11,548 nucleotides of DNA. It comes from Streptomyces sp. NRRL WC-3549 (GTDB lineage: Bacteria > Actinomycetota > Actinomycetes > Streptomycetales > Streptomycetaceae). The stretch lies in assembly GCF_000721935.1 (NCBI RefSeq), contig NZ_KL585429.1, positions 40,708 to 52,255 of the forward strand. Direction: 5' to 3'. Shown here in pieces: positions 6,681 to 11,548 of this stretch. Made by a program: the position numbers and the translations under genes. Under the pieces are notes generated by a model, which saw nothing but the letters and a program-made list of their open reading frames with translations, was not told the DNA's origin and did not search any database. Each line of letters begins with the position of its first letter. The first letter of the stretch is position 1.

Positions 6681-6696
6681 CTGACACCTATGTCAG
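6681..6696. promoter_or_regulatory. Second symmetrical site CTGACA-CCTA-TGTCAG
   Basis: A perfect 6-bp inverted repeat with a 4-base centre, 6 bases from the larger palindrome and 84 bases before the MerR start. It may be a second operator or a promoter element; no convincing -35/-10 pair could be assigned. Confidence 0.4.
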
Positions 6697-6780
6697 AGGC
6701 AACCGGAAAACACCGCGAATTCATGTGACGTGTGCCACAGGGTCCGCAGTGCTGGTGGAGAGCGCTACTGGAGGCAGCCC

Positions 6781-7215
6781 ATGCGGATCGGGGAGCTCGC
6801 GGCACGCGCCGGAGTGAGTGTGCGGTCACTGCGCTACTACGAGCAGCAGGGACTGCTCACCAGTACGCGCACCCCGGGCGGGCAGCGGCAGTACACGGAG
6901 TACGACGTGGAGCGTGTCCACTTCATCCAGGGGCTGTACGCGGCCAACCTCTCCAGCCGCACCATCGCCGAACTCATGCCGTGCACCGACTCCCCGAGCG
7001 TGCACAACTCCGACGCCGCGCTAGAGCGGATGGCCCGTGAACGCGAGCGGATCACGGCGCAGATCGGCGAGCTCCTGCGGGCCCGGGACACCCTCGACAG
7101 GATGGCGGCCCTGGGCCGGGCCCACCGCGAGACCCTGCCGCCCCCGGCTCCTGCCGCGGAGGAAGTCGCCGAGACCCGGAACTCACCGCTCACGCTTGGG
7201 CCTGCCTCCGCGTGA
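6781..7215 (+). CDS. MerR-family transcriptional regulator
   Basis: A 144-residue DNA-binding protein. The N-terminal winged helix is textbook: MRIGELAARAGVSVRSLRYY at residues 1-20, EQQGLL, GGQRQYTEYDVERV, then a predicted helix with NLSSRTIAELMPC. Residues 90-118 (ERMARERERITAQIGELLRA and onward) form the long dimerisation coiled coil. The C-terminal tail (about 119-144) is Pro/Ala-rich with no metal-binding cysteine pair. Cys68 is the only cysteine, so metal sensing of the MerR/CueR type is unlikely; electrophile or ligand sensing is more plausible. ATG 6781 has GGAGG (6770-6774) six bases upstream. It is divergent from the OYE gene and probably controls it and itself. Family certain, effector unknown. 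Confidence 0.92.
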   Translation: MRIGELAARAGVSVRSLRYYEQQGLLTSTRTPGGQRQYTEYDVERVHFIQGLYAANLSSRTIAELMPCTDSPSVHNSDAALERMARERERITAQIGELLRARDTLDRMAALGRAHRETLPPPAPAAEEVAETRNSPLTLGPASA

Positions 7216-7289
7216 GCCGACGCGTCGGCACGGCCGAGGCAGGCGCGGTAGCACGGCTGCACATCCGTTCACTCCCTGTGCACGCCCCC

Positions 7290-7317
7290 TTGACGGCCCC
7301 CGTGGTGCCGCTAAGGT
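7290..7317 (+). promoter_or_regulatory. Candidate vegetative promoter without an intact downstream gene
   Basis: TTGACG (7290-7295) and TAAGGT (7312-7317) are spaced by 16 bases, a good housekeeping-sigma pattern for Streptomyces. The -10 overlaps a perfect palindrome (next entry). The transcript would soon run into IS256-like element B. The prediction is by eye. Confidence 0.5.
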
Positions 7318-7346
7318 CTAGACCTGACATGCACAGGCCTAGACCG
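7314..7346 (+). promoter_or_regulatory. Two DasR-/chitinase-promoter-like boxes (GGTCTAGACC type)
   Basis: AGGTCTAGACCT (7314-7325) is a perfect 12-bp palindrome, and AGGCCTAGACCG (7335-7346) is a near copy 21 bp downstream, two helical turns away. The core GGTCTAGACC equals the centre of the DasR response element and resembles the paired direct repeats of Streptomyces chitinase promoters. The outer bases differ from the DasR consensus (A...T instead of T...A), so the regulator is an inference. Confidence 0.5.
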
Positions 7347-7406
7347 GAGGCCGTGAAGTTTGCGGCTGGGCCAGGTTGGGGTCTGTCAAACGAGCGAGCG
7401 GTGTAA
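7329..7406 (+). pseudogene. Decapitated gene start downstream of the GGTCTAGACC promoter
   Basis: Possible starts are ATG 7329 and the in-frame GTG 7353 (VKFAAGPG...), with GGAGG at 7346-7350 only 2 bases before the GTG. The frame runs into the end of IS256-like element B at about 7378 and stops at TAA 7404-7406 within it. At most 16 codons belong to the original gene. Too little remains to identify the product. Confidence 0.3.
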
Positions 7407-7422
7407 CTCGTGTTGTAGAGAG

Positions 7423-7748
7423 TTACTGGCGTGCTGCGGAGAGGCGTCCGTCGAAGGTGATGTCGAAGGCGTTCAAGGCTGTCTTCCAGCGCATGGTCCA
7501 GCGAGCCTGGCCCTTGCCGGTCGGGTCGTGCTTGTCATAGCCGAGGTGGTCGGTGATCTCGCCCTTGAGGGCGGACTCCAGGAGCCGCTTGGTCAGCTGC
7601 TGCAGCAGCCCTCCTCGCCGGTCAGCTGAAGGCCCTCGGCCTGAGCCCGGCCCACCAGTTCATCGATCAGCCAGTCGTCCACAGACTTCGACGGCGCCGT
7701 CTCAGACGGCTCGACGGGCTCGGCCTCGGTCACGTTGTTGCTGGTCAT
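7423..7748 (-). pseudogene. IS256-family transposase: N-terminus fused to C-terminus by internal deletion, plus frameshift
   Basis: The minus strand starts at ATG 7748 with MTSNNVTEAEPVEPSET, then KSVDDWLIDELVGRAQAEGLQLTGE, the normal N-terminus of this family. Near 7609-7616 one base is missing (GGCGAGGAGGGCTG where GEGGLLQQ is expected), shifting the frame. The shifted frame continues LLQQLTKRLLESAL, GEITDHLGYDKHDP and then jumps at TGKGQARWTMRWK into the extreme C-terminus, ending DGRLSAARQ and TAA. Both families' native segments contain a similar DP-x-GK motif, so the deletion probably occurred between short matching stretches. All DDE catalytic residues are lost. Confidence 0.85.
7427..7527. 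repeat. Direct repeat, copy 2 of an IS256 3' end (partner 5143-5243)
   Basis: Same orientation as copy 1, with 10 mismatches in 101 positions by eye. The two copies bracket the OYE and MerR genes. Confidence 0.8.
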
Positions 7749-7911
7749 CGATGCATCTTCCATGATCGGGAGTTACACCGAACGTTTACAGTCCCCCGCC
7801 AGGCCGTGTCCGGGCACCGGTGCCTCGGTGCACCTGCCCCCGGTGGCGTCATGCCGAGCCCTGGGGCAGATGGTCCGCCGAAGTCGATGACCCAGCTGTG
7901 CGAGCCACCCG

Positions 7912-7940
7912 CTGTTGCCGAAATGTGTGTGGCCTAGAGT
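7912..7940 (+). promoter_or_regulatory. Candidate promoter of the thiol-redox operon
   Basis: TAGAGT (7935-7940) is a good -10 for a Streptomyces housekeeping sigma factor. CTGTTG (7912-7917) lies 17 bases upstream as a weak -35. The start codon of the first gene is 33 bases after the -10. Confidence 0.4.
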
Positions 7941-7972
7941 GGCTGTGCCTTCCGATCTTCCTGGGAGCTGAG

Positions 7973-8353
7973 ATGAGGCGAGCGAGAGCGAACGGACCGC
8001 TGTACACCGGCGTTCGTGCGGCTCTGGCTCTTCTCGTGGCCGTCGTGGCCCTGTTGTGCGTGGTCGGCCACGCACAGCGCGACAGCCCGACCAGCCAGCC
8101 GTCCGTCGTGGAGCTCACACAGCTCTCCACCTTTGTCGACACCCCCTCCGGGACGGCCGCGCCCTGCGGCAAGAAGGCCGTCGCCGATCAAGCCACGCAG
8201 CGGCACGACGGCGCCCCACGCGTCCACGACTGCTCCGGCTGCCCGACGGGCGGGGCTCTGGTGCCGGAGTACCAAGAGCCGTGCCGCAGTGACTACTCGG
8301 CAGGGCCTGCGCCCCCGCCCGCGCTGCCTCTCCACTCCGTTCTGCGGATTTAG
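7973..8353 (+). CDS. Small membrane-anchored or secreted cysteine-containing protein, function unknown
   Basis: A 126-residue protein that I do not recognise. It has a basic start (MRRARANG), one hydrophobic segment at about residues 14-33 (VRAALALLVAVVALLCVVGH), and a polar external part with four cysteines: C65, C87 and C90 in HDCSGCPTGG, and C104 in QEPCRSD. The tail is Pro-rich. The segment may be a signal peptide or a type II anchor; no lipobox is visible. ATG 7973 has GGGAG (7963-7967) five bases upstream. It is the first gene of a run with a CPVC membrane protein, a DsbA-like protein and a CcdA-like protein. Its CSGC motif could therefore be a redox partner or substrate of that machinery, or a metal-binding site. 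That is inference from neighbours. The longer in-frame extension to 7820 lacks a ribosome binding site. Confidence 0.7.
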   Translation: MRRARANGPLYTGVRAALALLVAVVALLCVVGHAQRDSPTSQPSVVELTQLSTFVDTPSGTAAPCGKKAVADQATQRHDGAPRVHDCSGCPTGGALVPEYQEPCRSDYSAGPAPPPALPLHSVLRI

Positions 8354-8403
8354 GCCGACCCCTGCGGTCGCGTCCCTGAATCCTCCGGAACGGAGTCATC
8401 TTC

Positions 8404-8898
8404 ATGTCCTCATCCCCGCGCTCTGTGAGCCGGGCCGCAACGGCACTGCGCTCCTGGCAGGTCCGTCAGTGGGCGGTGGCGGGGCTCGGTGCCCTCGCGA
8501 CAGCGCTCGTGGTCGGCGTGCCCACCGCCGTCGTGCCCAGTCCGCTGTTCAGCAGGTCGGTCCCCGTGCAGTGGTGGAACTATCCGGCCTTGTCCGCCAC
8601 GGCGGCACTGGCGGGCATCGTGCTCGCCACGTACGTGCAACAGCCCCACCGGCGCGAGCGGTCCGGTGCCCGAGACGGAAGCCGCCTGGGTGCGGCCGGT
8701 AGCGTGCTCACCTTCTTCGCCGTCGGCTGCCCCGTGTGCAACAAGCTCGCTCTCGTACTGCTCGGCGCCTCGGGCGCCATGAGCTACTGGGCCCCTCTGC
8801 AGCCCCTGCTGGCCGTTCTCTCCGTGGGCCTGCTGACGGAAGCCGCGCTGCGCCGCCTTTCCTCCCAGACCGCGTGTCCCGTCCCGGCTTCGGCCTGA
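8404..8898 (+). CDS. Four-helix membrane protein with an intramembrane CPVC motif
   Basis: A 164-residue protein with hydrophobic segments at about 23-43, 60-78, 97-122 and 128-148. The third helix contains FFAVGCPVCNKLALVLLGAS, giving C109-P-V-C112, a thioredoxin-like CxxC placed in the membrane. The pattern is conserved in small actinomycete membrane proteins, to my recollection near thioredoxin-fold genes, but I know no assigned function. The gene follows the first operon gene by 50 bases and precedes the DsbA-like gene by 45. ATG 8404 has GGAG about 9 bases upstream. A role in passing electrons or oxidising equivalents across the membrane with its neighbours is likely but unproved. A VKOR/DsbB-like role is an alternative, although the quinone-enzyme sequence signature is not evident. 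Confidence 0.75.
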   Translation: MSSSPRSVSRAATALRSWQVRQWAVAGLGALATALVVGVPTAVVPSPLFSRSVPVQWWNYPALSATAALAGIVLATYVQQPHRRERSGARDGSRLGAAGSVLTFFAVGCPVCNKLALVLLGASGAMSYWAPLQPLLAVLSVGLLTEAALRRLSSQTACPVPASA

Positions 8899-8943
8899 CC
8901 TGCGCCCGGTTCTGCTCTCCCTTCCTCACAACTGAGGTGTGCC

Positions 8944-9696
8944 ATGACTGCATCGACCCCCTCTTCCCGTGGCCGCTCCCGCAAGCGGACCATCGCGGCC
9001 ATCGCGACGATCACCGCCGCAGGCGCGCTCGCCGCCCTCGCCTTCACCCTGGACGGGTCCTCCTCCGACCGCGAACAGCCGACCGGCAACTCCCCGGTCA
9101 CCACTCACTCGTCTGCTCCGGAGCCGGCGGACAAGAGCCTGCTGGCCCTGGCCCGTCGCACCCCCGATGACGCCCTCGCCGTGGGACAGGCCGACGCCCC
9201 GGTGGTCATGATCGAATACTCCGACTTCCAGTGCCCCTTCTGTGGCCGCTTCGCCCGTGAGACCGAGCCTGAACTGGTGCGCTCCTACGTCGAGAAGGGG
9301 GTGCTGCGCATCGAGTGGCGCAACTTCCCCGTCTTCGGCGAGGAGTCCGAGCAGGCCGCGCTGGCCGGCTGGGCCGCCGGACGGCAAAAGAAGTTCTGGC
9401 AGTTCCACAAGGTCGCCTACAGCAAGACCCGCGAGCGCAACCAGGGTGAGTTCGCGGACGAAGAGCTGGTCGCGATGGCGCGGACGGCGGGCGTTCCCGA
9501 CATCGAGAAGTTCCGCTCGGACATGGTCTCCGACGAGGGGCGCGCTGCCGTGCGCAAGGACCAGGAAGAGGGCTACCGCCTCGGGGTGACCAGCACTCCG
9601 GCCTTCCTGGTCAACGGCACGCCGATTCTCGGCGCGCAGCCGACGGCGACCTTCGAGCAGGCCGTCGAAGCCGCGGCCGAGGCGGCGGGCAAGTGA
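8944..9696 (+). CDS. Membrane-anchored DsbA-like thiol:disulfide oxidoreductase
   Basis: A 250-residue protein of the thioredoxin_4/DsbA group. A basic N-terminus (RGRSRKR) leads into one hydrophobic segment (about 16-36), which acts as anchor or signal, followed by a polar linker to about residue 64. The catalytic domain starts with VGQADAPVVMIEYSDFQCPF. The active site is C97-P-F-C100, and the cis-proline loop is TSTP with Pro219. IEWRNFPVFGEESEQAALAG and an inserted helical domain follow family order. It acts outside the membrane, making, breaking or shuffling disulfides. GAGGTG precedes ATG 8944. Its stop overlaps the start of the CcdA-like gene (GTGA), so the two are translationally coupled. 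That pairing suggests it is kept reduced by CcdA, that is, a reductase or isomerase role rather than an oxidase; direction is inference. Confidence 0.92.
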   Translation: MTASTPSSRGRSRKRTIAAIATITAAGALAALAFTLDGSSSDREQPTGNSPVTTHSSAPEPADKSLLALARRTPDDALAVGQADAPVVMIEYSDFQCPFCGRFARETEPELVRSYVEKGVLRIEWRNFPVFGEESEQAALAGWAAGRQKKFWQFHKVAYSKTRERNQGEFADEELVAMARTAGVPDIEKFRSDMVSDEGRAAVRKDQEEGYRLGVTSTPAFLVNGTPILGAQPTATFEQAVEAAAEAAGK

Positions 9697-10556
9697 GCGA
9701 GGTCGGCCTGGCGATGGCCTTCCTGGGCGGCCTGCTCGCTCTCCTCAGCCCGTGCAGTGCCCTGTTGCTGCCGGCGTTCTTCGCGTACTCCTTCACCAGC
9801 CGGAGCAGGCTGGTTGCGCGTACGGGGTTGTTCTACGCCGGGCTGTGCACGACCCTCGTGCCGCTCGGGGTGGCCGGCTCCTTCGCCAGCCGGCTGTTCT
9901 ACGGACACCGGGACATCCTGGTCACGGTCGGCGGCTGGACGGTCATCGCCCTGGGCGTGGCGCAGATCGCGGGGCTGGGTTTCGGTTCCCGCCGTATGGC
10001 CCAGGCCGCGGGAGCGCGCCGTTCCGGCTCCGCGTTGTCCGTCTTCGCCTTGGGTGCGGTCTACGGTCTGGCGGGCTTCTGCGCCGGTCCGATCCTCGGT
10101 GGCATCCTCACCGTGGCGGCGGTGGACGGTGATCCCTTCCACGGCGGGGTGCTGCTCGCCGTGTACGCGCTGGGCATGGCGGTACCGATGTTCGCCCTGG
10201 CCCTGCTGTGGGACCGGTTCGACCTCAGCCGCAGACGGTGGCTGAGGGGCCGCCCGTTCCGGGTGGGGAGGCTCTCGCTGCACAGCACCTCGCTGATCGG
10301 GGGGCTGCTTTTCGTCACGCTCGGCGTGGTGTTCCTGGCCTTCGACGGTACGTCCGCGCTGCCTTCGCTGATCAGCACGGACACGGAGTTCGCACTGGAG
10401 GAGCGGCTGTCGGCCATCGGCGCGATGGTGTCCGACCGGTGGGTCCTGCTGTGCCTGGCGGGGCTGGTCGCCGTGGTGGGAGTGTTCCTGCTGCTCCGGA
10501 CGCCGAAGCAGCGCTCGGCCAGATCGTCCGTGCAGGAACCCTCGACGCGCGGGTGA
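9693..10556 (+). CDS. CcdA/DsbD-type cytochrome c biogenesis-like membrane protein
   Basis: A 287-residue polytopic membrane protein that moves reducing equivalents from cytoplasmic thioredoxin to extracytoplasmic thiol proteins. The paired redox cysteines of the family are visible: C21 in ALLSPCSALLLPAFF and C130 in GLAGFCAGPILGGILT, each near a Pro/Gly break in a helix. At least six hydrophobic segments follow (about 5-32, 45-65, 75-95, 115-141, 150-171, 195-216), with an extra one near 246-266. The second motif has FCAGP where many CcdA proteins have PCxGP, so the leading proline is absent. The GTG start at 9693 overlaps the previous stop by 4 bases. The obvious partner is the DsbA-like protein upstream. 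No cytochrome c or ResA/CcsB genes are in view, so cytochrome maturation is not supported here. Confidence 0.88.
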   Translation: MSEVGLAMAFLGGLLALLSPCSALLLPAFFAYSFTSRSRLVARTGLFYAGLCTTLVPLGVAGSFASRLFYGHRDILVTVGGWTVIALGVAQIAGLGFGSRRMAQAAGARRSGSALSVFALGAVYGLAGFCAGPILGGILTVAAVDGDPFHGGVLLAVYALGMAVPMFALALLWDRFDLSRRRWLRGRPFRVGRLSLHSTSLIGGLLFVTLGVVFLAFDGTSALPSLISTDTEFALEERLSAIGAMVSDRWVLLCLAGLVAVVGVFLLLRTPKQRSARSSVQEPSTRG

Positions 10557-10572
10557 CGCGGCGCACGCGATG

Positions 10573-10612
10573 GAGGAGGGCGGGGACCGGGGATCTGGTT
10601 CCCGCCCTCCTC
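10573..10612. terminator. Bidirectional hairpin between convergent operons
   Basis: GAGGAGGGCGGGGACC (10573-10588) pairs with GGTTCCCGCCCTCCTC (10597-10612) over 16 positions with one G-T wobble and an 8-base loop. It lies between the CcdA-like stop (10556) and the rhodanese stop (10619), 7 bases from the latter, so it can serve both strands. Confidence 0.85.
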
Positions 10613-10618
10613 ATCCGC

Positions 10619-11203
10619 TCAGCGGTTGCGGAGCTCGGCCAGCGTGTTGTCAAGATCAGCGGTGCGGGGCCTGTTGTGGGGGAGCTTGGCGAGCAGGGCG
10701 GCCATGCCGCAGGTGTCGGTGAGGGCGGAGAAGACCAGTCCACCCGCGATGCCCGCCGACAGGATCTGGAAGGCCGGGTGCACGAGGACACCGAGGAGGA
10801 GGCCGATGAGGACGATGGTGCCGGCGGTGAAGCGGACCTGGCGTTCCATGCTCCAGGCGGCGCTGGTGGCGCAGGCGGCGCCCTGGGGGTAGTGCAGGTC
10901 GTGGCCGGCGGCGGCCCAGGCGCCGGTGCCGCCGGAGAGGGTGGCGGCGGCGATGCGGTTGTCGGCGAGGATCCGGCAGGCGTTCTCGGACCGCGTGCCG
11001 GAGGCGCACACGACCAGGACGTCACCGCGCTCGGCAGACCGGCGGATGTCGGGCAGGGCCCGCTGGATCTGGTCCAGGGGGATGTTGAGGGCCCCGGGCA
11101 GATGGCCGCCCCTGTATTCGCCCGGGGTACGCACGTCGATCACGGTCAGCTCGTGCAAGCGGGTGCGGGCTTCGCCGGTGCCGAGGCTGGCGGGCTTGGT
11201 CAT
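10619..11203 (-). CDS. Rhodanese-DUF2892 membrane sulfurtransferase (YgaP-like)
   Basis: A 194-residue two-domain protein. Residues 1-105 form a rhodanese domain: VIDVRTPGEYRGGHLPGALN, then the active loop VVCASGTRS with nucleophile C66 at about 66-71, then LSGGTGAWAAAGH. Residues 107-178 form the DUF2892 membrane part with two helices (about 125-141 and 143-161), the MERQVRF entry and the closing LTDTCGMAALLAKLPHNR motif with C165. It would carry persulfide sulfur on C66 at the inner face of the membrane, in thiosulfate or sulfide detoxification. ATG 11203 is used; AAAGGA lies 10 bases upstream, a little far. A CsoR/CstR-like operator and a broken regulator of that family stand divergently upstream, matching the known CstR-rhodanese pairing. 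Confidence 0.92.
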   Translation of the reverse strand: MTKPASLGTGEARTRLHELTVIDVRTPGEYRGGHLPGALNIPLDQIQRALPDIRRSAERGDVLVVCASGTRSENACRILADNRIAAATLSGGTGAWAAAGHDLHYPQGAACATSAAWSMERQVRFTAGTIVLIGLLLGVLVHPAFQILSAGIAGGLVFSALTDTCGMAALLAKLPHNRPRTADLDNTLAELRNR

Positions 11204-11255
11204 ATGGGTGTCGTCCTTTGCTGTCGGAAGGGGCCCCGGGAAAGGAGGGAGTGAG

Positions 11256-11272
11256 TTACCCCCCGGGGGTAC
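11256..11272. promoter_or_regulatory. CsoR/CstR-type G/C-tract operator
   Basis: TTACCCCCCGGGGGTAC (11256-11272) has a run of six C followed by five G bounded by TA on both sides. This is the form of operators bound by CsoR-family repressors (TACCCC...GGGGTA). It lies between the rhodanese gene and the divergent CsoR-like pseudogene, 53 bases before the rhodanese start. Confidence 0.65.
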
Positions 11273-11285
11273 GTGACGAGGAGTG

Positions 11286-11548
11286 ATGACGGAGCTCGAT
11301 CTCGCGACTGCCGAACTGAAGGCGGTCCTGAACCGGCTGCGCCGGGCGCAGGGCAGACCTCCGGGGCGATCCGGATGATCGAGGAGGGGGCGGGACCGCG
11401 AGGAGGTCGTGACGCAGCCGACGGCGGCTTCCCGGGTGCTGGACCGGGCCGGCTTCGCGATCATCGCCACTGGGTTCCAGCAGCGTCTGACCGGGTTGGA
11501 GGACGGCCGCCGCCCCAGCGAGGACCGCGGATGGGAAACGGCAGGCGG
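11286..11548 (+). pseudogene. CsoR/CstR-family (DUF156) regulator, frameshifted and without its cysteines; runs off the window
   Basis: The start MTELDLATAELKAVLNRLRR is the first helix of a CsoR-family repressor. At about 11359 one base is missing (GGCAGACC where GQTSG is expected), and the frame ends at TGA 11369-11371. An extra G near 11388 restores the third reading: EEVVTQPTAASRVLDRAGFA followed by IIATGFQQRLTGLEDGR. Two cysteines expected in the family (in DCEEV and QQCL) read Arg here (CGC and CGT), each one T-to-C change from Cys. A leucine expected after VTQ is Pro. The gene therefore cannot make a working metal or persulfide sensor even if the frameshifts were sequencing errors. The 3' end is outside the window, and the family's usual length (about 90 residues) would end just past it. 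Confidence 0.8.

Larger units (their letters stand above)
7378..7797 (-). mobile_element. IS256-like element B, internally deleted to about 420 bp
   Basis: The outer ends match as imperfect inverted repeats: GGGGTCTGTCAAACG on the left and, read from the other strand, GGGGGACTGTAAACG on the right. Deeper, there is a shared CGGTGTAACTC (7399-7409 and complement 7770-7780). Flanking octamers GCCAGGTT (7370-7377) and GCCAGGCC (7798-7805) agree at 6 of 8 positions, compatible with a worn 8-bp target duplication. Full IS256-type elements are about 1.3-1.5 kb, so roughly 1 kb is missing. Confidence 0.72.

Noticed and set aside
7216..7229. Perfect 14-bp palindrome GCCGACGCGTCGGC directly after the MerR stop codon, considered as a terminator
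   Set aside because: The hairpin would have only a 5-bp stem around a 4-base loop and no T-run; it may be chance in GC-rich sequence.
5143..7527. Calling the OYE/MerR segment a true composite transposon
   Set aside because: The left copy has lost its inner end and the right copy its transposase core, and no outer target duplication shared by the two was found; only the direct repeat is supported.
7329..8353. If IS256-like element B and one octamer are removed, the short frame at 7329 reads without a stop into the 126-residue ORF
   Set aside because: The joined stretch (Cys/Arg/Trp-rich) looks non-coding, and open frames are cheap in GC-rich DNA; the ORF at 7973 has its own promoter-like -10 and ribosome binding site.
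1..11548. CRISPR arrays, tRNA or rRNA genes, phage attachment sites
   Set aside because: No regularly spaced repeats, no cloverleaf with a 3' acceptor pattern and no rRNA-like stretch could be seen on either strand.

Overview
The window looks like a piece of a Streptomyces (or close actinomycete) chromosome. It is very GC-rich, its genes use GTG starts and purine-rich ribosome binding sites, one secreted enzyme has a twin-arginine signal, and the transposase relics are of types common in Streptomyces. The species cannot be fixed from sequence alone.

Left part (1 to about 3050): ordinary, tightly packed chromosomal genes. These are the C-terminal end of an EamA/DMT-type membrane transporter, a small DUF1918 protein, a Tat-exported glycoside-hydrolase-like (GHL10) protein on the minus strand, and a divergent 3-hydroxybutyryl-CoA dehydrogenase closed by a perfect 11-bp hairpin.

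Middle (about 3050 to 7800): an insertion-scarred accessory region. A low-information stretch of about 630 bp is followed by a Nudix hydrolase. Next come an IS256-like 3' end split by an 880-bp IS5-type element (12-bp inverted repeats, 3-bp ACT target duplication, decayed transposase) and a further IS5-type transposase fragment. An Old Yellow Enzyme ene-reductase and a divergent MerR regulator follow, with a strongly symmetrical intergenic region. Then comes an orphan promoter carrying two DasR-like palindromes, cut off by a second IS256-like element that kept its ends but lost the middle of its transposase. The OYE/MerR pair thus sits between two directly repeated IS256 ends about 90% identical over 101 bp.

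Right part (about 7900 to 11548): a redox and sulfur region. A four-gene plus-strand operon encodes a small secreted or anchored Cys-rich protein, a four-helix membrane protein with an in-membrane CPVC motif, a membrane-anchored DsbA-like thioredoxin-fold protein (CPFC) and a CcdA/DsbD-type electron-transfer membrane protein overlapping it by 4 bp. A bidirectional hairpin separates this from a convergent rhodanese-DUF2892 (YgaP-like) sulfurtransferase. Upstream of that lies a G/C-tract operator of CsoR/CstR type and the divergent wreck of a CsoR-family regulator, which carries two frameshifts and has arginine at both places where cysteine is expected. A plausible overall reading is extracytoplasmic thiol/disulfide chemistry next to persulfide handling whose local repressor has been lost. 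The individual family calls are well supported; the joint function is inference.
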